Assembly: GCA_037200885.1 (NCBI GenBank)
Contig: JBBCIN010000001.1
Span: 2,356,001-2,420,000, forward strand
From: PMG-095 sp037200885
GTDB taxonomy: Bacteria > Myxococcota_A > Polyangia > Polyangiales > Polyangiaceae
Length of the DNA: 64,000 nt
Reading direction: 5' to 3'
A model generated the notes under the pieces. The model was not told the DNA's origin, ran no database searches, and saw only the letters and a list, made by a program, of their open reading frames with translations. Of the stretch, positions 51,198-60,536 are shown piece by piece. Within the stretch, counting starts at the first letter, position 1; the number at the start of each line of letters is the position of its first letter. The translations under genes were made by a program, and so were the position numbers.

Positions 51198-51683
51198 GTG
51201 CGCCTGATTACCGTCGGCATGGGAGACATGCAGGTGAGTGCGGATCCGGACAGCACGATCGTGACGTATGCGCTCGGCTCGTGCATCGCGGTAGCGCTGT
51301 ATGATCGCGCACGCCAAACGGGTGGCATGATCCACTACATGCTGCCGCACTCTTCGATTACTCCCGAGAAGGCGCTGGCCCGACCGGCGATGTTCGCCGA
51401 CACTGGGGTGCCGCTTTTGTTCGAGAAGATGTACGCGCTGTCGTGCCGCAAGTCGGACCTGGTCGTGAGGGTCGTCGGAGGTGCGAATATCAACGACGAT
51501 AACGGCACCTTCGAGATCGGACATCGCAACTACGTGATCTTGCGCAAGATGTTTTGGAAGGTCGGTGTCGCCGTGATCGCAGAGGACGTGGGCGGCAGTG
51601 CTTCACGCACCACGCGCCTCACCCTCGCGACAGGCAAGCTGACCGTGCGCAGAAGCGATCAAACCGTGGAGGTAGAGCTGTGA
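51198..51683 (+). CDS. cheD: Chemoreceptor glutamine deamidase CheD
   Basis: The product has 161 residues from a GTG at 51198, 2 bp after the cheR stop; the upstream open frame is antisense-quality sequence. The catalytic residues have the exact family spacing: Thr23, Cys29 in ALGSCIAVALYD and His46 in GGMIHYMLP. Later motifs VRVVGGANINDD and IGHRNYVILRKMF are typical. It deamidates receptor Gln residues and can be regulated by CheC/CheX-type partners. It is only present in the plus-strand set. Confidence 0.94.
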   Translation: MRLITVGMGDMQVSADPDSTIVTYALGSCIAVALYDRARQTGGMIHYMLPHSSITPEKALARPAMFADTGVPLLFEKMYALSCRKSDLVVRVVGGANINDDNGTFEIGHRNYVILRKMFWKVGVAVIAEDVGGSASRTTRLTLATGKLTVRRSDQTVEVEL

Positions 51684-51711
51684 CTTTGAATCTGAATTTG
51701 GTGGTTCCGTC

Positions 51712-52098
51712 ATGTTGACCGTGCTGGTGGTCGACGACTCCGCCGTGATGCGGCGCATGATCGTGCGTTCGATGGCGGTCGCCGCGCTGCCCGTGCGCAA
51801 GGTGCTCGAAGCGGGTGGCGGCAAACAGGCGTTCGAGCTGCTGTGCCTGCACTGGATCGACCTCGTATTGTGCGACATCAACATGCCCGAAATGAACGGC
51901 GTCGAACTGGTCGAAAAGATGGTCGGCGACGCGCTGACCGCGAAGGTACCCGTGGTGATGGTGAGTACGGAACGCAGCCAAGTGCGTATCGAGCAACTGC
52001 GACGGCTCGGCGTGACCGCCTACCTGAACAAGCCGTTTCGACCAGAAGAGTTGGCCAAAACCGTGCGCGAAGTCCTCGGGCTGGAGCATGTCGCGTGA
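51712..52098 (+). CDS. cheY: CheY-type single-domain response regulator
   Basis: The product has 128 residues: VLVVDDSAVMRRMIVRSM, phosphoacceptor Asp in LVLCDINMPEMNG, Ser in MVSTERS and Lys in LNKPF. It is 28 bp after cheD and overlaps the CheX gene by GTGA, so the phosphatase is made together with its probable substrate. Confidence 0.93.
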   Translation: MLTVLVVDDSAVMRRMIVRSMAVAALPVRKVLEAGGGKQAFELLCLHWIDLVLCDINMPEMNGVELVEKMVGDALTAKVPVVMVSTERSQVRIEQLRRLGVTAYLNKPFRPEELAKTVREVLGLEHVA

Positions 52099-52550
52099 AT
52101 GGCCTCAATCACAAGTTGCTACAGGAAGTGGTGATGCACGTGCTGGAGGATTGCGCGTTCATGTGTACGCAGCTCGGGCCGGAGTCGCAAGTATTTCCCG
52201 AGCAGATCACGCGTGCCACGCTGGCATTCAAGGGCCCACGCTCCGGCAAGCTCGAGCTGTTCGCAGCGCGCGAACTCGCCATGTCGATCGCCGCCGACAT
52301 GCTGGGCATCGACGCGGCCGACCCGGACGCCACGTCGTTCGCCGATGGTGCGCTCGGCGAGATCAGTAACATCATCACCGGCGCACTGGTCGCTCGGCTC
52401 TTCGGCACGGAGTGCTTGGTCGAGCTCGGAATTCCGGTCGTCGACCACGTGGTTCCCGGGCCGAAGGAGGGCGAGAGTTGCGCCCTGAAGCTCACCGACA
52501 TGGAGGGCCGTGCGATCGATGTGCGCTTCAGCCTGGAGTCGGCGTCGTGA
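52095..52550 (+). CDS. cheX: CheX-type phosphatase
   Basis: The product has 151 residues from a GTG at 52095 overlapping the cheY stop. The key helix is GALGEISNIITGALVARLFG with the E-x-x-N pattern; the N-terminus NHKLLQEVVMHVLEDCAF also fits CheX. The frame is open upstream but that part overlaps cheY and is rejected. It overlaps the next cheB by GTGA. Likely role: dephosphorylation of CheY-P. Confidence 0.8.
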   Translation: MNGLNHKLLQEVVMHVLEDCAFMCTQLGPESQVFPEQITRATLAFKGPRSGKLELFAARELAMSIAADMLGIDAADPDATSFADGALGEISNIITGALVARLFGTECLVELGIPVVDHVVPGPKEGESCALKLTDMEGRAIDVRFSLESAS

Positions 52551-53590
52551 TCCGCGTGCTGCTCGTCGATGATTCCTCGGTGGCACGCCGAAGTTTCGCG
52601 CAAATCTTGGCCACGGCGGGCGACATCACGGTCGTTGGGGAAGCCGCCGACGCGTTCAGCGCGCGCGACCAAATCGTGGCGCTCAAACCCGATGTGATGC
52701 TGCTCGACATCGAAATGCCGAAAATGGACGGCATCACCTTTCTCCGTCGCTTGATGCACTACCAGCCCATGCCCGTGGTCGTCTGCTCCACGCTCACGAC
52801 CAAAGGCGGAGAGAAAGCGTTCGAGGCCTACGAGGCCGGCGCAGCGGACGTGATCGGGAAACCGAACGCCGGCTATACCAGGGCGCAGCTGGAGATCGAC
52901 CTGATCGCCGCGGTGCGGAGCGCGGCGCTCTCCCGCCGCGCGCGTGGGTCCGTTCCCGTCTCGTCCGCGGTCGAGCTAAAGAAACGAAATGACATCGCCT
53001 TGGTTGCCATCGGCGCCTCTACTGGAGGCACGATTGCGGTCGAAGCCATCGTCAAGGCACTTCCGAACAACATGCCCGCGATGTTGATCGTTCAGCACAT
53101 GCCCGCTTACATCACCGGGCCCTTTGCCGCGCGCCTGCGCTCAATCGCACGCATCGATGTGGTCGAAGCAAGCGACGGCGATCCACTTCGAGATGGTCTT
53201 GCTCTGGTCGCCCCGGGCGGCAAGCACATGACCCTCGAACGCGTCGGCGTCGAGCTGCGTGTGCGAGTTCGTGAAGGCCCGCGGGTCAGCGGCCATTGCC
53301 CGTCGGTGGACGTGATGTTCCATTCCGTTGCAAGGGTGCTGGGGCCGGATGCGGTCGGCGTGATACTGACCGGCATGGGCCGTGACGGTGCAGAGGGCCT
53401 GGCCGCGATGCACGCCGGGGGAGCGCATACCATCGCGCAAGACGAGGCCACTTCCATCGTATTCGGCATGCCGCGGGCTGCGATCGAGCTGGAAGCAGCA
53501 ACGGAGGTCGCCGCACTCGGTGACATTGCCCGGCAGCTCGTCACGGCCCTCGAGTATGCGCCGTCTGCGCGACACGCGAAGCGGCGTTAG
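52547..53590 (+). CDS. cheB: Chemotaxis protein-glutamate methylesterase CheB (plus-strand set)
   Basis: The product has 347 residues from a GTG at 52547 overlapping the CheX stop. REC: VLLVDDSSVARRSFAQIL, VMLLDIEMPKMDG, IGKPN. Methylesterase triad: Ser in GASTGGT, His in IVQHMP, Asp in GMGRDGA. It is the last gene of the coupled plus-strand set. 144 bp without a gene follow to the convergent cheY. Confidence 0.94.
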   Translation: MIRVLLVDDSSVARRSFAQILATAGDITVVGEAADAFSARDQIVALKPDVMLLDIEMPKMDGITFLRRLMHYQPMPVVVCSTLTTKGGEKAFEAYEAGAADVIGKPNAGYTRAQLEIDLIAAVRSAALSRRARGSVPVSSAVELKKRNDIALVAIGASTGGTIAVEAIVKALPNNMPAMLIVQHMPAYITGPFAARLRSIARIDVVEASDGDPLRDGLALVAPGGKHMTLERVGVELRVRVREGPRVSGHCPSVDVMFHSVARVLGPDAVGVILTGMGRDGAEGLAAMHAGGAHTIAQDEATSIVFGMPRAAIELEAATEVAALGDIARQLVTALEYAPSARHAKRR

Positions 53591-53734
53591 CGCGAGCTGT
53601 GAAAGAGCTCCCACAAACAACTCCGACCATTAGCTGAACCTGGGAACGGAGACACCGACTCAACAGGCTGCCTCGACGTCGCAACCGCGCAGGCGCGTTC
53701 GAAACGGCGCTATCGGCCGAACGAGAGCCTGCGG

Positions 53735-54100
53735 TCAGCCCAGGAGCGGCGCCAGAACCTTTTCGAATTGTTCTGGGGCGAAAGGCTTGGCGATCAGGAA
53801 TAGTGCGCCCGCCGCAGCCGCGGTGGCGCGCATCTCGGCACCGCCCTCAGTGGTAACGAAGCCGAAACGCACTTCGTTCTTTTGGCGCTTCAGCTCGGTC
53901 AAGAGCTCGAGGCCGGTCATCTCGGGCATGTTCCAGTCGGACAAGACCAGATCCGGCGCCGACTGCAGGATCAGACCGAGAGCCTCCTTGCCATTGGCAG
54001 CTTCCACCACCGTGAACTCGTTGAATCCTGCTTGGCGCAGAGTGCGACGGAGGATCAGGCGCATCGCTTTGCTGTCATCCACGATCATTATCGTCTTCAT
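53735..54100 (-). CDS. CheY-type response regulator (stand-alone)
   Basis: The product has 121 residues: IMIVDDSKAMRLILRRTL, phosphoacceptor in LVLSDWNMPEMTG, Thr in FVTTEGG and Lys in IAKPF. It is transcribed toward the plus-strand chemosensory set and away from the GGDEF-EAL gene, with a 290-bp divergent gap. It may serve as an extra CheY for flagella- or pilus-like output. Confidence 0.9.
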   Translation of the reverse strand: MKTIMIVDDSKAMRLILRRTLRQAGFNEFTVVEAANGKEALGLILQSAPDLVLSDWNMPEMTGLELLTELKRQKNEVRFGFVTTEGGAEMRATAAAAGALFLIAKPFAPEQFEKVLAPLLG

Positions 54101-54390
54101 GATTCTTTCATTTTGCAGCGAGACTGCGGCTGACCAATGGACGGCTATTCGGCGCTGATTCTTAATGATGCCCCATTGGGGTTAATGCAAGCGAGTGAGC
54201 TGGGTTTAGGCCTATTCGGCAGTCGTCGTGAGCACTTATGTCGTGCATTTTCAGAGCCGTATTGATGATTGATGTCCCTTCCGAACCTCTAGTCCGGCGC
54301 GACACGCGAGCAGACGCCGTCCTCGCAGCGCCCACGGCCACGCGCCCCTGAGCCAACCCAAAATCTTCTCTCCGGTCGAGGCGCCTTACA

Positions 54391-56556
54391 GTGAATTCGC
54401 ATCTTACAATGGCACGTAAGCGCATCCTGATCGTCGACGACGACCAATCGGTCCGTCTGATCGTCTCTGCCGCACTGCAATCGGACGACCACGAGCTCGC
54501 GGATGCGTGCGATGGTCGCGAGGCGCTAGCTATTCTGCCGGGCTTTCGTCCGCACCTAGTGCTGCTCGACGTGATGATGCCGCGGCTCGACGGGTATCGC
54601 ACCTGCGCGGTCCTGCGCACGACCGCCCTGGCGGCGGATATTCCAGTTTTGATGATGACTGGGCTGGGCGACGAAATCGCCATCGAGAAAGCATGTAAGT
54701 GTGGCGCGACAGACTTCATCTCAAAACCCTTCAACCGCGTGATTTTGCGCAAACGTGTCCGCTATTTGCTGCGGGCGGGCGAGATACTGCAGCAGTGGCG
54801 GGCCAGTGAGCGGCGGCTACGGGACGCGCACCAACTCGCGCGACTTGGCGACTGGCAGTGGGACCCCGTCACGCAAACGCTGACCATCTCGGACGAGGCA
54901 CGCGCAGCGCTCGGCGTGCCGAGCGACTGCGATAGCCTCGCCGGCCTTCTCGACTGCCTGCGCGCTAGTGATCGACCGCGAGTGCGATCCTTGCTCGATG
55001 GCCCGGGCAGTTGTCGGCCATTGTCGATCGAGCACGACATTTTGCTGAAGGGCGGCGAGGAGCGCTCGCTCCACCACGAGATCGTCTGCTTCGACGACGA
55101 TGCAACCCAGCGCAGAGTGCTGACGGGCACTGTGCAGGACGTGAGTGAGCTGAGGCTCAATCAACAGCGCGTTTTGCGGCTGGCGTTCTTCGACGAGCTC
55201 ACGGGTTTGCCGAACCGTGCGGGATTGTATCAACAGCTGGAGCTGGTCTTGGAGGTGGCGCACGCAATCGGCGGCTCAGGGACCGTCTTCTGCGTGGACT
55301 TGGATGGTTTCAAGCGGGTCAACGACACGCTCGGGCATGACGCAGGCGACCAACTGCTTCGGGAAACGAAGGACCGGCTGATTGGTTGTCTGGAGCAGTA
55401 CCGCCAGCCGCCGATGAGCCATGAGTCAGCGAGCGTCGCCCGCCTGAGCGGCGACGAGTTCGTGCTGGTGGCTCCGCAGCTGCGAGAGCCCGCAGCTGTC
55501 GACGCGCTGGCGGGCAAAGTATTGAGCGCCATTCAACGCCCATTTATCCTGGGCACCCAGGACGTGTTTTTGTCGGCCAGTATCGGTATCGCTTCGTTCA
55601 GACTGAGCGCTGGCGATGGCCGGCAAGCGGGCGAGGCCGAGGCGCTGCTGCGTGACGCAGACGCCGCGATGTACGAAGCCAGGGAACGAGGTGGCTCGCG
55701 CTTCGTGCATTACTCGGAAGCCTGGAAGGAACGCGCGCGCGCCCGACTGGATCTCGAGAGCCGGCTACGACGCGCCCTAGAGCGCAACGAGTTCGAATTG
55801 TTCTATCAGCCCAAGGTCGATTGTAGCTCGCGCGCGGTCCTCGGTGTCGAGGCGTTGTTGCGCTGGAGGTGCCCTGAGGTTGGCCTGATCCCCCCGATGG
55901 ACTTCGTACCACTGGCCGAAGAGTGTGGGCTGATTGTCCCGATTGGCGAATGGGTGTTGCATCAGGCGTGCTTACAAGCATGCACCTGGCTCGGCCGCGG
56001 GTGGGATTTTGCAATGGCCGTGAATCTCGCCGCGCGCCAGTTCCGAGATCGTGACCTGGTCGCGTTGATTCGCCAAACTCTCACCGGCACGGGCATGCCG
56101 CCGACGTTGCTCGAGCTCGAGCTCACCGAGGGCACCTTGATGGACGACGTCAAGCATGCAAGCAGTGTCCTAGCCGAGTTGCGACAGATGGGGGTTCGCA
56201 TCGCGATCGACGACTTCGGCACGGGCTACTCTTCGCTCTCGTATTTGCGGTCGTTGCCGGTCGACACGCTCAAAATCGATCGTTCTTTCGTGCGCGACGT
56301 GACCGAGAATCAGGACAGCGCCGCCATCTGCGCTGCCATCATCGGCGTGTCCAAGAGTCTACGGCTCAACGTGGTGGCCGAGGGCGTGGAGACCGAGGCG
56401 CAGTTTGCTTTTCTCGCGGCTCACCGCTGTGAAGAGATCCAAGGCTACCTGATTAGTCGCCCACTCGCGGCCGATGCCTTCGAAGCCTGGTATGCGGGAC
56501 GCCCAGGGCTGCTCCGGAGCGAACTGGAATCATCGGGGACAGTGAGCTTGGGCTAG
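54391..56556 (+). CDS. REC-PAS-GGDEF-EAL c-di-GMP protein
   Basis: The product has 721 residues from a GTG at 54391 (GAGG at 9 bases); an ATG at 54409 begins the REC domain directly. REC 8-125 (ILIVDDDQSVRLIV, VLLDVMMPRLDG, ISKPF). A PAS-like part about 130-255 (HQLARLGDWQWDPVTQTL). GGDEF domain (DELTGLPNRAGLYQ) whose signature is degenerate, SGDEF in ARLSGDEFVLV, with no RxxD inhibitory site just before it. EAL domain with EALLRW, LELTEG, DDFGTGYSSLSYL and KIDRSF. The EAL side looks fully active, so net c-di-GMP breakdown is likely, with the GGDEF domain weak or regulatory. Confidence 0.92.
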   Translation: MNSHLTMARKRILIVDDDQSVRLIVSAALQSDDHELADACDGREALAILPGFRPHLVLLDVMMPRLDGYRTCAVLRTTALAADIPVLMMTGLGDEIAIEKACKCGATDFISKPFNRVILRKRVRYLLRAGEILQQWRASERRLRDAHQLARLGDWQWDPVTQTLTISDEARAALGVPSDCDSLAGLLDCLRASDRPRVRSLLDGPGSCRPLSIEHDILLKGGEERSLHHEIVCFDDDATQRRVLTGTVQDVSELRLNQQRVLRLAFFDELTGLPNRAGLYQQLELVLEVAHAIGGSGTVFCVDLDGFKRVNDTLGHDAGDQLLRETKDRLIGCLEQYRQPPMSHESASVARLSGDEFVLVAPQLREPAAVDALAGKVLSAIQRPFILGTQDVFLSASIGIASFRLSAGDGRQAGEAEALLRDADAAMYEARERGGSRFVHYSEAWKERARARLDLESRLRRALERNEFELFYQPKVDCSSRAVLGVEALLRWRCPEVGLIPPMDFVPLAEECGLIVPIGEWVLHQACLQACTWLGRGWDFAMAVNLAARQFRDRDLVALIRQTLTGTGMPPTLLELELTEGTLMDDVKHASSVLAELRQMGVRIAIDDFGTGYSSLSYLRSLPVDTLKIDRSFVRDVTENQDSAAICAAIIGVSKSLRLNVVAEGVETEAQFAFLAAHRCEEIQGYLISRPLAADAFEAWYAGRPGLLRSELESSGTVSLG

Positions 56557-56660
56557 TGGATCGCGTGAGGCCAGCCAGACCGAATGTGGCCGGGCGCGAG
56601 ACCGTTGCAACGACTGCACGCCGCCGCGAGGGAGCGCCGCAGTCAACGAGGTAGACAATC

Positions 56661-56861
56661 GTGGGATCACTCTTCGACGCTAAGACGAAAATCGAGAGCA
56701 TCATTGTCGAGCGGAAGCTCGAACGATCGCTGACTCTAGGGAAAATCGGGCTGAAAGCGGGCTTTATGCTCGCCTTCGTCAAGCAGGACACGCCCGATGA
56801 CGCCGAAAAACTGAACAAGCTTCGCCTGGCCGCACAAGAAGTACTCGGCACCACCATTTGA
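56661..56861 (+). CDS. Hypothetical 66-residue protein
   Basis: GTG start at 56661 with GAGG upstream; complete frame, stop at 56861. It is Lys-rich and helical (MGSLFDAKTKIESIIVERKL, then TPDDAEKLNKLRLAAQEVLG). It lies 15 bp before the Cache-HAMP sensor gene, which has a clear SD inside this gap, so both are probably one transcript. I do not recognise a family. It could be a small signalling adaptor. Confidence 0.6.
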   Translation: MGSLFDAKTKIESIIVERKLERSLTLGKIGLKAGFMLAFVKQDTPDDAEKLNKLRLAAQEVLGTTI

Positions 56862-56876
56862 AAAGAGGACCAGACG

Positions 56877-58154
56877 ATGCGATCGCTCTCAATCACTTTC
56901 AAAGTCTTCGGCGCACTGACGGTTTGCATCGCAGCCGCGGCCGCTGGTTTCGTCTGGCTGACCGAGCGCTCCTACGAGGCGAACGTGCAATCGGTCGCCA
57001 ACCAGGCGTTGGCGACTGCACAGCGAACCTTTCGCAACGTGCAGGCCTCCGAGACGAGCAAACTCGGCGCTACTCTGACCTCGCTCATGGCGGACGACCG
57101 GATGCGTGAGCTCTACGTCCAGCGCGATCGGGCGGGGTTGCTCGACTACGCGCAGCCAGTCTACGCCAAGCTCAAGTCTCGCTACGCGGTGACCAATTGG
57201 CACTTCATGGATGTGGAGCCCGAGATGTTCGTGTTTCTCAGGCTGCACGACCCGGCGAATCATAGCGAAGTATTTTCGCACCAAACCGCGCTCGACGCGA
57301 TTCACTCACGGTCCATGGCGAGCGGGATGGAGCTCGGAAAGTTCGGCTTCGCGCTCCGTGTCGTGAGCCCTTACAAGGACAAGCGGGGCGCGTTGGTGGG
57401 TTACATGGAAGTGGCAGAGGATATCGCTCGTTTCGCGGCCACGATGAAAGCCCAGACTGGCGATGACTATGCGCTCGTTGCGAACAAAGCGCTGCTCGAC
57501 CGCTCGTCCTACGAGACCTCGATGGTTCGCCGGCACGAGCGAAACGCTTGGAGCGATCTCGAGGCCGGCTTGGTGCTGGGTGCCACGAGCTCCAAACCGG
57601 AGCTCGTGCGCTTCGACGGCGGCAATCTTGCGAACGTCGCTGCCAGCGGGCAGTTCCTCGAGCAGAGGCACGAGGCAGACCAGGTTTGGGTCCGTGGAGC
57701 GTTCCCGCTAGTCGACGTGCGAAATACGACGATCGGTGCGGTATTCGTGCAGCACGAGATTACGACGCTTCACCGGGAACTGCTATCGGCGCGAAACAGC
57801 GCACTCATGACCATCGGTTTGCTGCTCGTGCTGCTGACCGTCACCATGGCCATCATCCTGAGAAAGCTCGTGTTCTTGCGGATCGAACGGACGATGGCGG
57901 CAGCCACCCGCGTCGTCGGCGGCGACTTCGAGAGTCCGATCGTGACGACTTCCGAGGATGAAGTGGGGCGCCTGGAGATGCTGCTGGAGAGCTTCCGCAA
58001 GGTCTTCGTTTCGACGGTCACGGACTACGAACGTCTGCTCGTGACGACGGCCACGTTCCCCGCTGGCATCGCTTCGACGCCAGCCTCGGAGGCCGCCGAG
58101 CCGGAGCCGAGCAACCACCCCAATAGCCATGCGGCTGCCGGCGGCTCGGCCTGA
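56877..58154 (+). CDS. Cache-HAMP membrane sensor without output domain
   Basis: The product has 425 residues; AGAGGA before the ATG. First membrane helix about 10-30; a periplasmic double-Cache-like domain (RYAVTNWHFMDVEPEMFVFL-, R-H-DPANHSE, and SPYKDKRGALVGYMEVAEDI) to about 300; second helix ALMTIGLLLVLLTVTMAIIL; a HAMP domain (MAAATRVVGGDFESPI, EDEVGRLEMLL); and then only a ~45-residue disordered tail. No kinase, MCP or GGDEF domain follows. It may act as a sensor that signals through a partner protein, such as the 66-residue protein or the GGDEF-EAL protein upstream. Confidence 0.82.
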   Translation: MRSLSITFKVFGALTVCIAAAAAGFVWLTERSYEANVQSVANQALATAQRTFRNVQASETSKLGATLTSLMADDRMRELYVQRDRAGLLDYAQPVYAKLKSRYAVTNWHFMDVEPEMFVFLRLHDPANHSEVFSHQTALDAIHSRSMASGMELGKFGFALRVVSPYKDKRGALVGYMEVAEDIARFAATMKAQTGDDYALVANKALLDRSSYETSMVRRHERNAWSDLEAGLVLGATSSKPELVRFDGGNLANVAASGQFLEQRHEADQVWVRGAFPLVDVRNTTIGAVFVQHEITTLHRELLSARNSALMTIGLLLVLLTVTMAIILRKLVFLRIERTMAAATRVVGGDFESPIVTTSEDEVGRLEMLLESFRKVFVSTVTDYERLLVTTATFPAGIASTPASEAAEPEPSNHPNSHAAAGGSA

Positions 58155-58240
58155 AGCCCAAGTGCGTCGCACGTTTGGCTCGACCGACACGCCGCTGACG
58201 CAGACGATCCGCGCCGAGTCGCGCAGCCGTCACGGGCGGC

Positions 58241-59710
58241 TCACTGCTGGGTCTGTGAGGGTCCCTCCGCCGTGGCAACCTCCGAGGCGGCGGCTAGGGC
58301 GAGCTTGTGGCGGCTCACGTTGTCGCCGTCGTCCGCGCGTAGGCGACGAAATACGATTGTAGACGCTACGGTCAGCGCGCCGAGGAGCAGGAACGCGCGG
58401 TGCACACCGCGGATCAATTCGGCGGTGTCGCTATGGAAGCGGTCCGGAATGAAGACCGCGGTGATGAGCGAGGCGGCGGCGACACCGAAGCTGACTGACA
58501 TTTGTTGCAGGGTGCTGGCGATGGTGCTGGCCATGCTCGTATCGCCTTCGCTCACGTCGGCGTACACCAGCGTATTCATGCTGGTGTACTGCATGGATGA
58601 CAGAAAACCGAAGGCCATGGCTTGCACGCAGATCAGCCACACGGGGGTGTGCTCATTGACGGTTGCGAATACGGCAATCAACACGCCGAGCAGCAGGGTG
58701 TTCGTGACCAGCACGCGGCGGTAGCCAAAGCGAGTCAGGATCTTCGGCATGCTCATCTTCATCGCCAGCGCGGTGATAGATTGCGGCAAGATCAACAGGC
58801 CTGATTGAATCGGCGTGAAACCGAGCCCGACTTGGTACAAGAGCGGCAGTAAAAAGGGCATGCCGCCGATGCCGAGGCGGGTGACGAAGCTGCCACTCAG
58901 TGCAGCTCGCAAGGTGCGAATTCGCAGGAGGCCGAGGCGCAGCAACGGGTGAAGTGAGTGAGTCGCGTGCACGCCGTATGCGACCAGCAGCGCGGCGGAG
59001 AGTGCCGCGAGCGCCGAGACCTCGATGACGCCCAGCGTGTGCTCGCCGAACACTTCGAGCACGTACGAGAGCAGCCCGATGCCACCTCCGAACAGCACGA
59101 GTCCAATCCAATCGAGCGGGTCGGTGTGGCTCGCGCGGTAGTCCGGTAGGTGACGATAGACGAGGAATAAACCGAGCAGACCGATCGGCAGATTGACGAA
59201 GAAGATCATGCGCCAATGGAGGAACCCGACGATCAGGCCTCCCGCCAGAGGCCCGAGCATCGGCCCGATCAACGCGGGCACCGCGACGAAGCTCATGGCG
59301 CGGACCAACTCCGACTTCGGGAACGCGTGTACCATGGTGAGCCGTCCGACGGGCACCATCATCGCGCCGCCGCAGCCCTGGAGAATGCGACAAGCCACCA
59401 GCAAGTGCAGGTCGCTCGAGACGCCGCACAGCACCGAGCCGAGCGTGAACAGGCCAATGGCGGACGCGAACACCACGCGCGTGCCAAAGCGATCGGCGAC
59501 CCAGCCACTCACGGGGATGAAGACCGCAAGGCTCAGCGTGTAGCTGGTGAGCACGGACTTCATGCTCAATGGGGCGACGTGCAACGCGCTGGCCATCGCC
59601 GGCAGCGCGGTGTTCAAGATCGTCGTGTCGAGCGACTCCATGAAAAATGCAACTGCGACCAGATACGGCAGCATACGCAGCACGGCGCTCGATGGGGTCG
59701 GCTGAGGCAT
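58241..59710 (-). CDS. MFS drug efflux transporter (DHA2-type)
   Basis: The product has 489 residues with about 14 membrane helices. Opening ESLDTTILNTALPAMASAL and the motif-A region GWVADRFGTRVVF are typical of EmrB/QacA-type multidrug exporters; GCGGAMMVPVGRLTM and VPALIGPMLGPLAGGLI are the helix 4-5 motifs. It is an inner-membrane proton-driven exporter. The gene starts 26 bp after the F420-reductase-like gene on the same strand, so they are likely one operon. No EmrA-type partner is seen. Confidence 0.9.
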   Translation of the reverse strand: MPQPTPSSAVLRMLPYLVAVAFFMESLDTTILNTALPAMASALHVAPLSMKSVLTSYTLSLAVFIPVSGWVADRFGTRVVFASAIGLFTLGSVLCGVSSDLHLLVACRILQGCGGAMMVPVGRLTMVHAFPKSELVRAMSFVAVPALIGPMLGPLAGGLIVGFLHWRMIFFVNLPIGLLGLFLVYRHLPDYRASHTDPLDWIGLVLFGGGIGLLSYVLEVFGEHTLGVIEVSALAALSAALLVAYGVHATHSLHPLLRLGLLRIRTLRAALSGSFVTRLGIGGMPFLLPLLYQVGLGFTPIQSGLLILPQSITALAMKMSMPKILTRFGYRRVLVTNTLLLGVLIAVFATVNEHTPVWLICVQAMAFGFLSSMQYTSMNTLVYADVSEGDTSMASTIASTLQQMSVSFGVAAASLITAVFIPDRFHSDTAELIRGVHRAFLLLGALTVASTIVFRRLRADDGDNVSRHKLALAAASEVATAEGPSQTQQ

Positions 59711-59736
59711 TCTTTCGCCAGCCTAACGTGGTCTGC

Positions 59737-60390
59737 TCAGGTCGTGCCGCGCGTGAGCGCAAATCCGATGGAAGTACCGTTTCCGAGCACCCGACCGAGG
59801 TGAATATTGAGCAGCGACAGCGGTTCCAGGTAACGCGCGTTCTCGAGTGGTCCGCTGTCTACGGCGTCGAAGCCGAGCGAGCGGATGAGCGCGGCAACCT
59901 GGACTTTCGCCGCGGCGTCGTCCCCGGCATAGAAGATGGAAACGGGTGCTTGCGCCAGCTGCGGCGTGCGTGCCTCATACACCTCGGCGAAGACGGCATT
60001 GAAGGCCTTGACCACGCGCGATCGGGGCAGCGCGGAGGCGATCTGCTCCGCGCCGGAGCTCGTATGTCCGATCTTCAGCTGGCGATGATCCGCCGTAATG
60101 GGATTGGTGACATCGACGAGCACTTTACCCGCGAGGCGCTCACGTACGGGCTCGAGCGCCGCCAAGACAGCGTCGAATGGTAAGGTGAGCAGTGCGACCT
60201 CGCACGCGTCGATTGCTTCGGCAAGGTCGCTCGCCCGTGCTGCGTTGCCCGCTGCGGCCGCCGCTGCGCGCGCGCTCTCCGGCCGCCGAGAGCAGAACCA
60301 TACCGCCTGACCCTGCGCTGCGAGCCAGCTCCCGAGTGCCCGCCCGACCTTGCCGCAACCGATCACCGCCACTTTCGACTGCTCGTGCAT
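59737..60390 (-). CDS. NADPH-dependent F420 reductase-like protein
   Basis: The product has 217 residues. A Rossmann fold opens with VAVIGCGKVGRALGSWLAAQG, then CSRRPESARAA and VDVTNPI, followed by VVKAFNAVF; these are the motifs of the F420_oxidored/NADPH-dependent F420 reductase family. Many members in organisms without F420 use other partners, so the substrate is not certain. Upstream of the MFS gene. Confidence 0.82.
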   Translation of the reverse strand: MHEQSKVAVIGCGKVGRALGSWLAAQGQAVWFCSRRPESARAAAAAAGNAARASDLAEAIDACEVALLTLPFDAVLAALEPVRERLAGKVLVDVTNPITADHRQLKIGHTSSGAEQIASALPRSRVVKAFNAVFAEVYEARTPQLAQAPVSIFYAGDDAAAKVQVAALIRSLGFDAVDSGPLENARYLEPLSLLNIHLGRVLGNGTSIGFALTRGTT

Positions 60391-60536
60391 TTGGCCGTGT
60401 CCAAGTTACGATCGCCGAGAAACTACGCAACTGTGTCGGCAATGCGCGAAAATGCCGTGAGCGTTCGCGCGCGGACCTCGAGCGCTCCGCGTAGCAATTC
60501 GTCTCGCTCGCCGGGAAACGAGCTAGACTGCGCGTC

